Origin: Balamuthia mandrillaris
Lineage: Eukaryota; Discosea; Longamoebia; Balamuthiidae
Assembly (NCBI GenBank): GCA_031835245.1
Contig: JAVKOQ010000074.1
Span: forward strand, 144,400 to 208,399
Direction: 5' to 3'
Length of the DNA stretch: 64,000 nt
A program made the translations under genes and the position numbers. Below the pieces are notes generated by a model. That model was given only the letters and a program-made list of their open reading frames with translations. It was not told the origin of the DNA and did not search any database. Of the stretch, positions 36,276 to 47,800 are shown piece by piece (the stretch's first letter is position 1; every line of letters starts with the position of its first letter).

Positions 36276-39135
36276 TTAACTCTTCTGCAAAAGAGGTGCA
36301 GGATGCTTGATAGTGACCTTTGCCACGATGCAGATGGAGCCCGTGATGCTTTGTCTGTAACGCTCACGAGGGAGAGGACCCACCATTTCTTCGCCGGGGT
36401 AGAGAGGCAGCACAACTTTGAGGTATCCCTGCTTGAACCGTTGACCCATCTTTCGCAATCGCTTTTGCTGTGCGCATTGCCAGTTGGCTGTTCTCTCGCT
36501 GCTTTTGAGTTGTTTGCGCCTTCGTTGGGTTTCTGGGCTGCTTTCGCTACCACCGCCGTCACTTTGTACCTGCTGCATACCATTACCAGTGGAATGACGA
36601 GGTTCCTGGAAGCGAGGAGAGGCCTCGAAGCTGGTGAGGCTGTGAGAGCGCTGTAGGAATGGTGGAGAGGAAGGATAAGCCGTCTGTGATTTTTGCGCCC
36701 CTTCCACATTATGAGGGAAGAACAGAGCTGGTTGAGAATGAGGATGTTCTTCCTTATCTTCCGTTCCAATTGCCACTGTACTCCTTGTCCTCGGCCGTGC
36801 TTGTTGTTGTCGTTGTAGTAATGGTGACAGTGGCGGCGATGGTGACGACGTGGGAGAGGATGCTGTAACAGAAGAAGGATCAAAGCTCAGAGATCTTTTT
36901 CTACGAACAACACCCTTTGGGGTGCCACTGAGTTCAGAATGTTCGTTTGTTTCGTCCTCTGATGAGGATTGCGTCGACAATAGTATTGACGATGATAGAG
37001 ATGATGATGAAGAAGACGACGATGGCACGACCGGGAGGGTCTTTGTCGTTGTAGAGTAGGTTGATGGATTGGTGTTTGAACGGGATGTTACTGATTTGTT
37101 ATGCTCTTTGTCCACAGCTTCCGTTTCATGATCCTGGTTATCGTGGCCCTGGGAAAGCGGATTCTCTGTCTGCTGCTGCTCCAATTGGTCGAGGTAATGC
37201 TTTTTGAACATGGAATGAAGGATATAAAGGCAAGCCGGATTTAGCTCCACCCTACCAAGAAAGTCATCGTGGCTGAAGGTATCGTGGTCGTAGAGGCTGA
37301 TCTTGAGGTTGGTGAACAGCTCAGCTTCAAAAGTGTGATGCAAAATGTGGTCTGGCTGTTGGAACAACTTGGTAATGAGGTCTCTTCCGTGCTTCCATTT
37401 GTGTCGTCGCTGGTTATATTTCTGAGCGGCCAGCCGCGAATAACGCCAAACTGGATGTTGGGAGTTCTTCTGGATGCATGACTTCCACAGAACCTTTTGG
37501 TGCTTTTTGGGAGTCTCGTCCCAATCCCATTGCTGTATCTTGATGTAGGGATCGCTCTTAGTACCCAAGTCCTTGGATGCAATGTTGAAGGCCTGCACTT
37601 TGTACAAATGGATCACACACTTTATACCTTTTAACTGTTGTTTTCTTCGCATCTCTTGCTCTTTTCTCCGCAGTTCATCCTCTTGCTCAAAGTGTAGACG
37701 CAGCCGCTCCAGTTCCACCTGCTCAGGGCGGTAGCCCTGATATTCTTGCTGCCTCACCCACTTGCACTCCATATCCTCTCCCTGCTTTCCTCCCTTTCTG
37801 CCGGAACGGCTCTCCAGCGCCGTTTCACGAAGTTCAAGTGTTCTTCTTCTCTCTCTCATCTGAGAAAGCCGATACTGTTGCTCCTCTTCCGTTGTGCTGG
37901 AGTGGTCCCTTCCGTTTTGTGGCTCCTTCATCCTTCGTTTCATTGACTGTAGCATGAGCTCCGCTGTGCTTAACTCATTGTTGACAGTGGCCATTTGTAT
38001 TTTGTTCACTGCATGCCTGCTCTCCCTCTTCTTACTGCGCTGAGGCCCCCTTACTTCGTCCTTGCCCGCATCCCCTGTTTCTTGATCCTCCTTGTTGTCC
38101 TTGTTCAGTTTCTTCTTCTTATCACCGTCTTCATAATAAAAGTGGTTGTTCTCCTCCTCCCCTTCTTCATCCACAGCGGGCTGCAGCGAGGCAGTGACCA
38201 TGTCCAACAACTGTTGTTCAAGTTGGAGATAGGAGTCCGTCACGTCCTTCCACACCGTGTGATAGTCAAGACGAGGCATGTGGTCCGAAAAGTGAAAGGC
38301 CAACCCCAGCACTAACCGTTCGTTGGCAATGCGAGCCACTTCTTGGCGGGATTGTGTACTCCAGGGTACTGAGCGAAGGGCCTTGCTCACTGTCTCGAAC
38401 GTGGCGGTGTCTGGCAGCTCTCCCCACGCTGCAAACCTATGGTAGGCCTCTCCTTTTTGTTACAACAACCCTCTGTTAGCTAGCTTTCAAAAAAAGAAGA
38501 GGGAGCCACAAGCACAGAACCAGAAGCAGCTTCGTACCCAATACTTCGAGCCCGCCTTGGTTCACGAACTGCAGCTTGATGGGAAGATAGTCGGACCAAT
38601 CGCTCCGTCCCACAAAAGCTAAAATGAAGAGACTCGCTGTCTGTGTCAACTTTTTGGAGTAAGGCCATGCCTTCATGCTGTTTCAAAGGAGGAGGAGGAG
38701 GAGAAGAAGAAGCCATGTCAACAACAACAACAACACGGTTCGGAAAGCCGAGAGCAGAAAAGGGGATAGCAGCAAATGAGAGAGCAGCAAAAAGAGGGGA
38801 GGGAGAGCCAGCGGGCGAAACCTTTGAAGGATTGGAAAGGAGACGTTGAAGCGTAGGAAGGTAGAGCCCACAAGGGAACTGGAGGCCTGGTTCCAGCCAA
38901 TGGTGGAGGTGACCCAGCGAGAGAGCTTTTGGATGGCCTGCACCAGCTGATGTATGTGCTGCCTTTGGTGGCGGTCCCTCTCCTCTGGGTCCCATTGCTG
39001 GTGTTGGCTGAGCAGGCCGTGCAGCTCTTTGACCAGCTGCTCCGTGCCCACGCATATGCCCTGCAAAAGCTTGCGGCGGTGTGTCCGTGGTGAGGCGTTG
39101 TGCTCCACGTGGCCCTTGTTCTTGGGGTGAAACAT
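36276..39135 (-). CDS. C2-domain protein with Ser-rich tail
   Basis: Three exons (38822-39135, 38538-38677, 36276-38452) close in phase on 876 residues. The N-terminal 270 residues are helical and unrecognised (LLQGICVGTEQLVKELHGLL, then SDWSDYLPIKLQFVNQGG). A highly charged helical stretch precedes a C2 domain at about residues 420-560, with IHLYKVQAFNIASKDLGTKS, SDPYIKI, HPVW and LKISLYDHDTFSHDDFLGRV. The Asp positions are those of calcium-binding C2 loops, so calcium-dependent membrane binding is likely. An insert rich in Lys, Arg and His separates HPVW from the next strand. The C-terminal 270 residues are Ser/Pro-rich with basic RRKRSLSFDP patches. The start could lie in a further upstream exon. 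Role unknown; a signalling adaptor is plausible. Confidence 0.75.
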
Positions 39136-39378
39136 GCTGTCTTTGCTACTCGTTTGGTGGTGGAGTTGGTGGTGCTGGCGGCTGCTTCAGCGAGTGGCCC
39201 ACCACCATTTCCCCCTCCCCCCCCCCCCCCCCCCCACTTTCACGCGAATTTTCTTTACCTGCCGCTGCTGCTACTCACCACCACCATGCACAATCAAGTT
39301 TTTCCAAATTTCTGGGTAATATGTTACAATAATATTGTATAATATTTTAAAAAAGCTGCCCCACTTGGTGGTGCTTGG
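39136..39378. other. Spacer with a C homopolymer
   Basis: About 240 bases between the C2 gene start and the RhoGEF stop. Contains a near-pure C run at about 39211-39235 and a short AT-rich stretch after it. No exon supported. Confidence 0.5.
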
Positions 39379-42297
39379 TCAGGTCAACACGTCGCTGTGA
39401 CTGACTGTCCTGGGATAGGGTTTTGGGCTGTCGCTGTTGCTGCGGGTCATGCTGCTGGGCATGGATGAGCCCGAAGCAACCGTTGTTGCTGAAGTCGCTG
39501 CCATAGTTTCCTCTGATGCCGTGAAGATGTTGTTGCCGCGCAGTAGTTGAAGGTTTGCCAATTCTCTGCCTCCACATGTTCCCAATGTTGCCACGTAGCT
39601 GCATTATATAATAGTAGCACTTTGTTAGAGTGGTGTACCCACGAAAGAATGGAAAGGATAGAAGAAAGATGACGAGTAGATGGTAACGAACGCTCTTCCG
39701 GTAGTGGCAGCTCTGCGTCGAGATGATGATAATACAGCATTTTTGCCGCTTTCCTCTCGTTGCTTTTGTGCTTGGGTTTCAAAGTAGATAACACGAGCAT
39801 TGACCCTATTCATGGCATTTTGAGCCAGCATCTCCACTTCGCTGGCTCGCTTTTCCCATAGACTCAGCGACGCTTGTCCTTGTTGACTGCTGTTGGTTAC
39901 TTGCTCACCATTCTCATCAGAAGCAACATGAGATGGTGTGTTGCTATTTTGTGGTGTATGGCTATTGGTAGAATGATTTCGGTAACTCGCAGAGAGCTCC
40001 AAAGCGAGCGAGTCATTGGACTCCTCCATAAGTTTGTTGGCTTGCAAGAGGCTGACGACTTGCTTTCGGAGGGAAGAGTTCTCCAGCTCTAGAAAGCGGA
40101 TTCTCTTTTTCAATTGCTTATTTTCCTTGCTATTATCTTCTGTGTTGTGCATTTGTGGGTTGCCTGTCTCTGCAGCCCCCTTCATATCACTTGTATCGCT
40201 CTTGGTGCTGCTCCTACGTGTCCGTCCCTCCTTTTCTTTCTTCTTCTCCTTCTCTTCTACTTCCACTCGTTCCTCCTCTATCTCTATTGTTGACGACTCC
40301 GTTTGCCAAGCGGCCTTCCGTAGGGCCTCCTCATCAGCACATTGTGTGGTATGAAGATTTGGTTCAAACAGTTGAGACAAATCAGTAGTGTTCGCATTCA
40401 CTCCTAGCAGCTGCTCGTTCATCTTTTCATCTGGCCTTGCTTCCTGATGAGAAACTTGAAGAAGATTGCTAGTTGGTGGTTGTGTTGCTGTTGCCTTGGT
40501 TTGTTGGAGGTTAGCACTGATGCTCTCCTTCACCATGTTGAGGATTGGGGGGTGGCTATGTGCCCCCTCCTCTCCCTCCTCCTCATCCTCTAAATCATCA
40601 TCGTCCAGGTCCGATCTAGAGCGTTCTTCCAGTTCTCGCATCTGCCTCTCTCTTTCACGAATCATCTGCTTTATCCGTTCTTTGATGCGAGGAGTGATCT
40701 CGCTAGCGCGCTTCAGCTCTTGTGCCAACTTTCCGTTTTCCTCCTGCAATATTTTCATCTTCATCTCCATGCTGCGCAAACGCGTTTCACTCTGACTACG
40801 TAGCTTCAGCTCCACTTCTAATGTTGATTTGAGCACATGCAGCTGCAACGCCGCATCCGCGTTGATCTGACTAAAGAGTGACAGACTACCAGAGGAGCTT
40901 AGCATCGTAGAGTGAGGGCTGGTAGGGATTCTTGGTGCAGATGATGAAGAGGAGCCATGCTCCCAATTCCAAAGCTGAATACAGGCGGAGGAGGATGATG
41001 AAGAGCCATGACTAGCTTTTTTAGCCGGCGTGCTGGAAGGGCTGGTTGGGTTGTTGCTGTTGGGAAGACTCTGCGTCTTCGGCACAGTGGGAAAGAAGAA
41101 ATGAGAAGATGAGGCTGCTCTGGGTTTCGCTCTGGGAGGTCTGGGAGGTTTGCTATGAGAGCTGCCTGCTGATTTCTTTGAAGAACTACCTGTCGCGTTG
41201 CTGCTCTTTCTACGCTGAGAACTGGGAGAAGGAAAAGAAGGAATCACTGTCTTGCTCAGCTGAGCTTGAAGTCCAGTGGGCACGCTTTTGATAGTCTGCC
41301 GAGTGGTCCGTTCCAGATCGGCAATCCAGCTTTCCGCCTCTGCCTTGCTAGCGGATTGTAGCCTGTAGATATCTACCCCAACGTGCACTATCTCGAACAC
41401 ACTATCCAGTTGTTCTTCTGTTGCAAAGTGATCCACATACCTACTCGTCAAAGCGACCGGGTCGTCAATAAAAAGGAGTAAATCATTGAAGAGCCAACAC
41501 AAACTGAAAAGAGTGACCGCTCTGTGAAGAGTACCTGACAAGTACTTGGTCCAACGGGATTTGCTTCTCAACTGTGTATAGTTTTTCCTTCTTCTTCATT
41601 TTACTCATAAGCAAAAGGTCGTTGAAGAGACACAAGTGCTTGAGTTCCTTTTTGTCTTTCTCATTTGCCTTCCGTGACAATTGCAGCGCTTCACCCTCAC
41701 GGACGAGGGAACGTGTGCTCGTCACCAAGTTCAACTTCTATTGACAGCATTCGAAAACCATGACATGAGATTGGTGCATTTCGTTTAGAGAAGGGTGCGG
41801 TATATCTGACCTCACTGCTATTTAATTTCTTTAACACTTGCATAACCTGAGCTACGTTCTCCACTTGTCGCGTACGCTCGTTTACGAGTTCTACAACTTC
41901 TTTGATTTTAACTAACGCGTTAGAAAGGTCCTCATAGTCTTCATGTTCTTTGGGTGTGTATTTGAGTAATTCCTGCAACGGATAAACAGTTCAACCATTA
42001 TTACTCTTTCTTGAATTTTTAACAGCAAGGACCAGGTACCTTGAGGAGGAGTGGATACTTGCAAATCCGCTGTAGCGGTGCTATTAGAAAACTATCTATA
42101 TGGAGTAGCCGGCATTCTGGTCGTGTGAACGTTGAATCTAGAAAGCCGTTGAAGTCTGGATGTTTCTCGGTGTATTCCTTTAGCTTGTCCGCAATAATAG
42201 GTTGATTGCTACAATATACTGCATAAAGCTTGAATAGAACTCCCTTTTTTTTATTCCAGTTTGTGAGTGTCATTACGAGTCTCAAGATAAAGACATG

Positions 42298-42346
<49 letters not shown>

Positions 42347-43269
42347 CATACTCGATCGCTGAATAGATCGCCAATCTTTCTGATAGCAATGTGCTCCTTC
42401 TGCCGAGCCAGCAGTTCCTGGAGCAATGTTATAAATAAAAGCAGTGGTGTGATGTGGCATGATGAGTGAGGATAGTAATGTAGCAAGAAATGAGGATGGC
42501 TTTCAGCAAACCTCGAGCAATCCTTTGTTTACATCTCGATGAATAGCTTCTATGTTGGAGAATATAACACCTATCTCTTGTCTAGAGAGCAACTGTCTCT
42601 CTTGTATGGGTTTGAGGTAGACCTACAGCAAGGTTATCATACTGATAACGACTGTCTAGAGTGACAAGGGGTCCTCACCTCTATCAAAATGTTTAAATCT
42701 TGTACATACTGCTTCTCCGTTTCAATCAGTTCAAATATAACGTCTTGTCGCTTTCTCTCATCGGCACTGAGGGTATGAAGCAGCGTTTCAGGGGCTATAT
42801 CACCAAAGGTAAGCATGGTTCCATCTTCCTTGTAATTGCGAAGGCCTGTTGTCACTAGTGCAGAGTATTTCCGCTCTGGCAGTTTCGTTTTGGCTTCTAT
42901 AGAACTATCTTCCAAGTCCCCCGTTTGAAGTGGGGCAGGTAGTAGGCCTTCTTCCGTATGCCGCTGTTTGCTGTTGCTTTCGGGCGCAACAACTTCGACG
43001 CCTGAAGTAGAGGTTAACACCTCCGATTGTGCTTTCTGTTCCTCCTGCACCTGGTCTATCCCTGTCAATAAAACGCGGGAACCTACATCGAGAGAGTGAG
43101 CAAGGCCAAGGCTGCCATGACGCCCAAAATGAAGTGGTAATGAGAGAAAAGAACCTTTTTCCATCTTTGCAAAAAACCGAACAGAAGCGGATGGAGTAAG
43201 AGTCTTTTCATTATGTTGATTTACATCCTCGTCTTGTGGACTCCCCTCCGAAAGTCGAGCCTCACTCAT
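39379..43269 (-). CDS. Rho guanine-nucleotide exchange factor (DH-PH)
   Basis: About eight exons. The DH domain begins VIFELIETEKQYVQDLNILIE (conserved region 1, 42680-42750), continues VYLKPIQERQLLSRQEIGVIFSNIEAIH (about 42513-42623), and includes RPECRLLHIDSFLIAPLQRICKYPLLLKE (42040-42110). The PH domain follows with LKHLCLFNDLLLMSKMKKKEK (41600-41660) and a final helix, SKAEAESWIADLERTTR. After it come a Ser-rich linker and two coiled-coil stretches (about 40590-40850 and 39950-40120). The last exon, about 39379-39600, joins in phase after a GTTCGT donor. The start at 43269 is the first ATG of an N-terminal region of about 200 residues; the sequence upstream of it is in frame but overlaps the neighbouring methyltransferase's 3' end. 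It should activate a Rho/Rac GTPase, matching the Rac-binding IQGAP-like protein in the same window. Confidence 0.9.
42303..42343. repeat. (GA)n microsatellite in a RhoGEF intron
   Basis: GA on + strand, CT in the RhoGEF transcript, inside the intron splitting the DH domain. Confidence 0.9.
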
Positions 43270-43566
43270 ATTAACGTAAGGAAGGGGATCAATGAATAGC
43301 GTACATAAGCCTACCCTTCGTGGTTTGTGAGCTCTCTCCCCGCCGCAAAGTAGTTGTTGTTTGTTGTGTATGTTCACGTTGGCCGCCGAAGGTCCGGAGG
43401 GGAACTGTTTCTTTTGTTGCAAAAGGTCACTTTTCGCCTTTTTCCGATCGGGCAAAATAGGTGAAGGAGGAGGCGGAGGCGGCTTAGGGAGACACACGGA
43501 TGCCCTCCCCCCCTCAAAAGACCCAGACGAAGGGGCAACAGTTGGTGAAAGTTGTTGCGGCAAGCT

Positions 43567-44640
43567 TTATTCGTTGTTGGAGGTTGAAGAGGAAGCAGAC
43601 GCAGAAGCGGTTTTTTGCCACATGGTGGCATGAGAGCAACCCCACTGAAACTTGCGTTGGTGCTCTCGTATTAGAAAAGGCATTTCCTTCTGCCAGAGCA
43701 AGGTGAAACCCTGCTCCTCCAGAATGCCGCGAAGGCTCTCGAAACTGTCTTGCCCTGTCCCCGCGTCCAAAGTTGAAGCGGCGGATGAAGAGGCGCGTCC
43801 ACCGAGCCACAGCTCCTTGGCTGTGTACTCCTCCAACCAGGAGTAGGGAGACACCAAGAAGAGGATGCCGTTGGGCCTGAGAAGCTTGTTCAAGGAGAAA
43901 AGGAAGCGCTGCGGTTGAGGCAGGCGACAAAGGAGGTTGGCCGCCAGCACACAATCGAAGGTACCCAGCTCCTCTGGGTGAAGGTCGCAGGCATCGCCCA
44001 CCCTGAACGAACAGCGCGAACGGTCAATGTCGGGAGGTAGGGTGGCCACCCGAGGTACCCTCACTTCTCCTGTCACGAGGCTGCTGTAGCTAAGCTCTCC
44101 CTCTTGCTGCAGAGTAGCGGCCGCTCGTACGAAGCTTTCCGAGAAGTCAACTCCCACCACTTCCTCAAAGTACCTTGCCAGCTGGAAGGTGGAACCTCCG
44201 ACAGCGCAACCCACATCCAAGGCCCGCCTCTTCTGCCCCGCTTCCTCCGCTCCCCCCTGCAGCAGGGCCTGTAGCTGTTTGGCCACTAGTCCACACTCCT
44301 CAGCGCAGCGTTGGGCAAAGGCCAAGGCCTCCACGGGTCCCTCCTCGTAGGGCAGAACCTCCTCCCTGCTTCCAAAGTGAAACAAGAGGTACTCGTTCAG
44401 CGCCTTTTCTGATTCATACACCGCGGAGGCTGACACGCTGCCACTGTCCGTGGTGCTCCTCACTCCCTTACGCTGCTGCGGCTGGTGCTGGTGCTTCTGT
44501 GATGCTGCTGCGGCTGCTGTTTGTGGCGTGGGGTGTAGCCAGCGAGTAAGAGCAGCGCCTACTGCCACTCCTACAACCACACCAGCCACTGCTAACGCCA
44601 CCTGCTGCTTGCTGTTGTTGTTGGGATTGGTGTCCACCAT
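43567..44640 (-). CDS. Ovothiol-type SAM methyltransferase, membrane-anchored
   Basis: One uninterrupted exon of 357 residues; an in-frame ATG at 44748 would add 36. A hydrophobic segment (VALAVAGVVVGVAVGAAL, about residues 14-31) suggests an N-terminal membrane anchor. The rest closely follows the C-terminal methyltransferase domain of OvoA, the putative 4-mercaptohistidine N1-methyltransferase of ovothiol synthesis: LLFHFGSREEVLPYEEGPVE, then RALDVGCAVGGSTFQLAR (SAM motif I), EVVGVDFSESFVRAAATL, FRVGDACDL, FDCVLAANLLCRLP, LVSPYSWLEEYT and PFLIREHQRKFQW. No sulfoxide-synthase (DinB/FGE) part is attached, unlike fused OvoA. It lies about 300 bases upstream of the RhoGEF start on the same strand. 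It is one of very few intronless genes here, which could reflect transfer or retrocopying, but codon use is not visibly odd. Confidence 0.88.
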   Translation of the reverse strand: MVDTNPNNNSKQQVALAVAGVVVGVAVGAALTRWLHPTPQTAAAAASQKHQHQPQQRKGVRSTTDSGSVSASAVYESEKALNEYLLFHFGSREEVLPYEEGPVEALAFAQRCAEECGLVAKQLQALLQGGAEEAGQKRRALDVGCAVGGSTFQLARYFEEVVGVDFSESFVRAAATLQQEGELSYSSLVTGEVRVPRVATLPPDIDRSRCSFRVGDACDLHPEELGTFDCVLAANLLCRLPQPQRFLFSLNKLLRPNGILFLVSPYSWLEEYTAKELWLGGRASSSAASTLDAGTGQDSFESLRGILEEQGFTLLWQKEMPFLIREHQRKFQWGCSHATMWQKTASASASSSTSNNE

Positions 44641-44832
44641 TACTTCACTTCTCCTTCCTTCTTCTCGCTCAGAGCGTGGGTGGCTTTTGTTTGGATTTTT
44701 TTTCTGGCGCCGACAAAGAAAGTTTGGGAGAGATTTGGCTGCTTGCAAGAAGAAGAAGAAGAAGAAGAAGGACTCTATTTTTGCGCCTAGATAAGGGTAA
44801 GAAACAAAAAAAGCCTGCAGCTGGGGTTGTAG

Positions 44833-47800
44833 TCACCATCGCAGTGGCCGCTTCCCACCACTGGAAAAGGAGGAAGAGGTTGAACCTTGCTGACCCTGCT
44901 GGTCCCGATCGTGCTCCTGCAACATGGAGCTAGCAAGCATGGCAGAGGAAGAGGAAGGAGATAACGTGGCTGGGCGACCACCTCGCAATCTCGCAATGCG
45001 GAGGCACTTGGGGCACTGCTGACTGACACGCCAACATTTTTTGTGGTAGAGAGCATTGCAGGATTCGCATTTGTGCACCTGCGAGAACTGGAAGGCAAAC
45101 AGCAGATCCTCTGCTTTGCATAGTTCGCAATAGAAGCCTTTGCCTTTGCAACACTGCGATAATTGTTATTGGCAAGGGTATTTGTCAGATACTCATCCAT
45201 CACAGACAACGACACTGAGAGAAAGCACGAACTTCGCAGGTTTTGGTGATATGTTTAGTATAGTCCCCCACTATCTGCTCCATGAATGGGAGTAAGACTC
45301 CCTTGTGAATGTCTACCAAATCTCTCAACGAATAAATATGTACACTGTGGCCCATTACGTTTAAGAAAATATATGGGGAGTTGGTTTAACGGAAGAAGAA
45401 GACAACACACAAAAAAAGCAGTAATGCAAGACACACCTGTGTAAGTAATGTTCCCTCTCACCCAGCTTTTTGATCAAATTGACTTGATCTTTACAACTGC
45501 TAATATACTCTCCCATTATCTTCATACTCATTCTTAGTTCCTGCAAGTTAGAAGCACAAACAGTTATGAGTACGGCATAGAACAAAACGAGGGGAGAGAG
45601 TTGCCTTAAGATATCTAAGAGTGCTGATGGCATAGAGTTTTGGGTTAATAGTCAGCACGTTTAAGGCTGGCTTATTGTAGTGCTCGTCAATGAAGGCTTT
45701 TGCCTTAACGCAAACTTTATACCGTTTTAGGTCCCACTCTGCAAAGATGCGGGCAGGAATGACGCTCTTCTCATTGTGGTGGCACTTACCACAATAGAAC
45801 TTTCCAGAGTAATGACAAAACCGGCCTCCTCCCCCAAAGAAACCTTTATATCATCCATCATGGTAAATAAAGGAGGTATTAAGGCGAGAGTTGCAAGATA
45901 AAGAATTGTGCAAAAGGAAAGGAAGTGCACCAGTTGACAAAGAAACATTACAGCCGGGACAGGATTCGTTAGTTATAGTAGGTGCTAGTGCAGTGCCAAG
46001 AGCCGCGGCAACTGGCTTGTGGTATACTATGAGCGAAAAGATGGAGGCACTGATTCGGTGTTGAGCTCCTTCTGCACGCTGAGGTCTTTGAGCGGATAAG
46101 GTCAGTCCCTTGTCTTTGCCTTTGCGTTCTCGAGGCTGCAAAGAAGCCAACCAAACTGGCGCAACAGGTTGATGGGTGATACTCCAAGGAGCGCCGATTG
46201 TGGTAGCAGCTCTTCGTGGTGAACTAGCCCTAGAAGTCCTTCTCGCCTTTTTCAGGCATCGCCATAAGTTAGTCGAGCATTGTGGCTGCTACAAGCGGCT
46301 TTTAGACAAAGAAGAAAGCAAACCTGAGGCGACTTTGGTTGAAGGTGATGATCGTAGTCCTGAATAATAACCATGGTTGATAAGTGATGAGCGTTATCGT
46401 AGAGTTCGCGTAAGGATTCTTCTGATAACAGAGTATCTCTTTCTTCTTGCCCTTCCTGGATTCCTTCTACTTGTGCTATGTGCTTCTCCTCTTCTGCTTC
46501 TTTGTAATCTTGTTTAGCAATTGGTGTTAGGGCTGGGAGGGATTGTAGTGTTGGTTGAGTGTTTATTTCTTTGCTGAGTAGTGTTGTTGCTTCTTCGAGG
46601 CATTCTGCAACATGTGTTGCGGTTTGAGCTGATTCGGTAAGTTGCGTCACCACTTGGGTTGCTGTGTCCACTGGTGACTGTGTAATCAGTTGTATTTTGG
46701 GTGTATCTGAAACTGTTGGGTCTGCGTTGCTCTGCTTTTCGATAGTCTCCGGTTTATCAACCTGTGCTCTAGTTGGAGATATTTCTCGTGGGAGACCTGA
46801 TGGAATGGACTTTGCAACAGTGCCTGCATGTTCTGCTTCAAGGGCAGAGGCTGGGTTGTTGTCCTGGGGGTCCTTTTTTCGACTGGTTTCGGCATCTTCA
46901 CCCGAGCTCAAGTTCTCAAGCTGTGAAAGAAGAGTAGTAGAAGGGATAGTTGTCTGAGTGGCGGGAGGACTCAAGGAGGTTTTCTCCTCGTGTTTGCTTT
47001 CTTGGGAAATAGGTATGTGTGGAGGAGAAAGCTCCGCAAGTTCCAAGGCTGGTATATTTGCAGAAAGCGAAGGGCGTGGTGATGGGCTAGGGGAAGATTC
47101 AGGGCTTGTTGGGGAGTGAGCGTTTTCGATGCTGACTACCTTTCTCTTCACTGATGTTCTTCTTCTTTGGTCTAGAGAATGTGTCTCTGTTGGAGAAACA
47201 GAGCGGGGAAATGGCGTTGCTAGCGGAGTCCTTGGTGAAGGTATACAGGCAGCCAACGTTGTAGGCGTAGTTGGACAGTCGCTAAAAGTGATTGGGCTCG
47301 AGTGAAGAATAGGTGATGACGGAAGGCACCAAGCGTCTTCTTTGTCAAGGCTAGCATCATCCAATGGTAGGGCAAAACGAATGGATTGGAGGGGCTCCAA
47401 TAGGGAGAAAAGTCTTTCAGACTGGGATAGATTAATTTAAACAGTTAGCTGGGGAGCAAGAGGATCGAAACATACATAAATGGACACACCGCTGCAACAG
47501 TAGACGTTACCTGTTTTTCATTTCTAAGGAGTGCTGTAGGCTGATAATAGTTGGTAGTCAAACTCGAATCCCAAGAGAGCGACTGCAAATAGTCCCGTAA
47601 CGAACACTCGTTTAGGGCATGAATTATAAATGCTCTACCTTTGCCCCTTGACGACGTCACTTGTTCTAAGTTGCTGACTGTTTGGATCGTGTGCCCCGTG
47701 CCTGGAAGGCATTTCTCGAGATTTTTCAGGTAATCCCATGGAGCTATTGAACCGAATAATGCTTCACCTTTGTCATAATGTGAGTTAAAACAAGGAGAGT

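Noticed and set aside
43270-43563. Extending the RhoGEF start to 43563
   Set aside because: The frame is open but begins without an ATG and runs up to the methyltransferase stop, so the ATG at 43269 was preferred.
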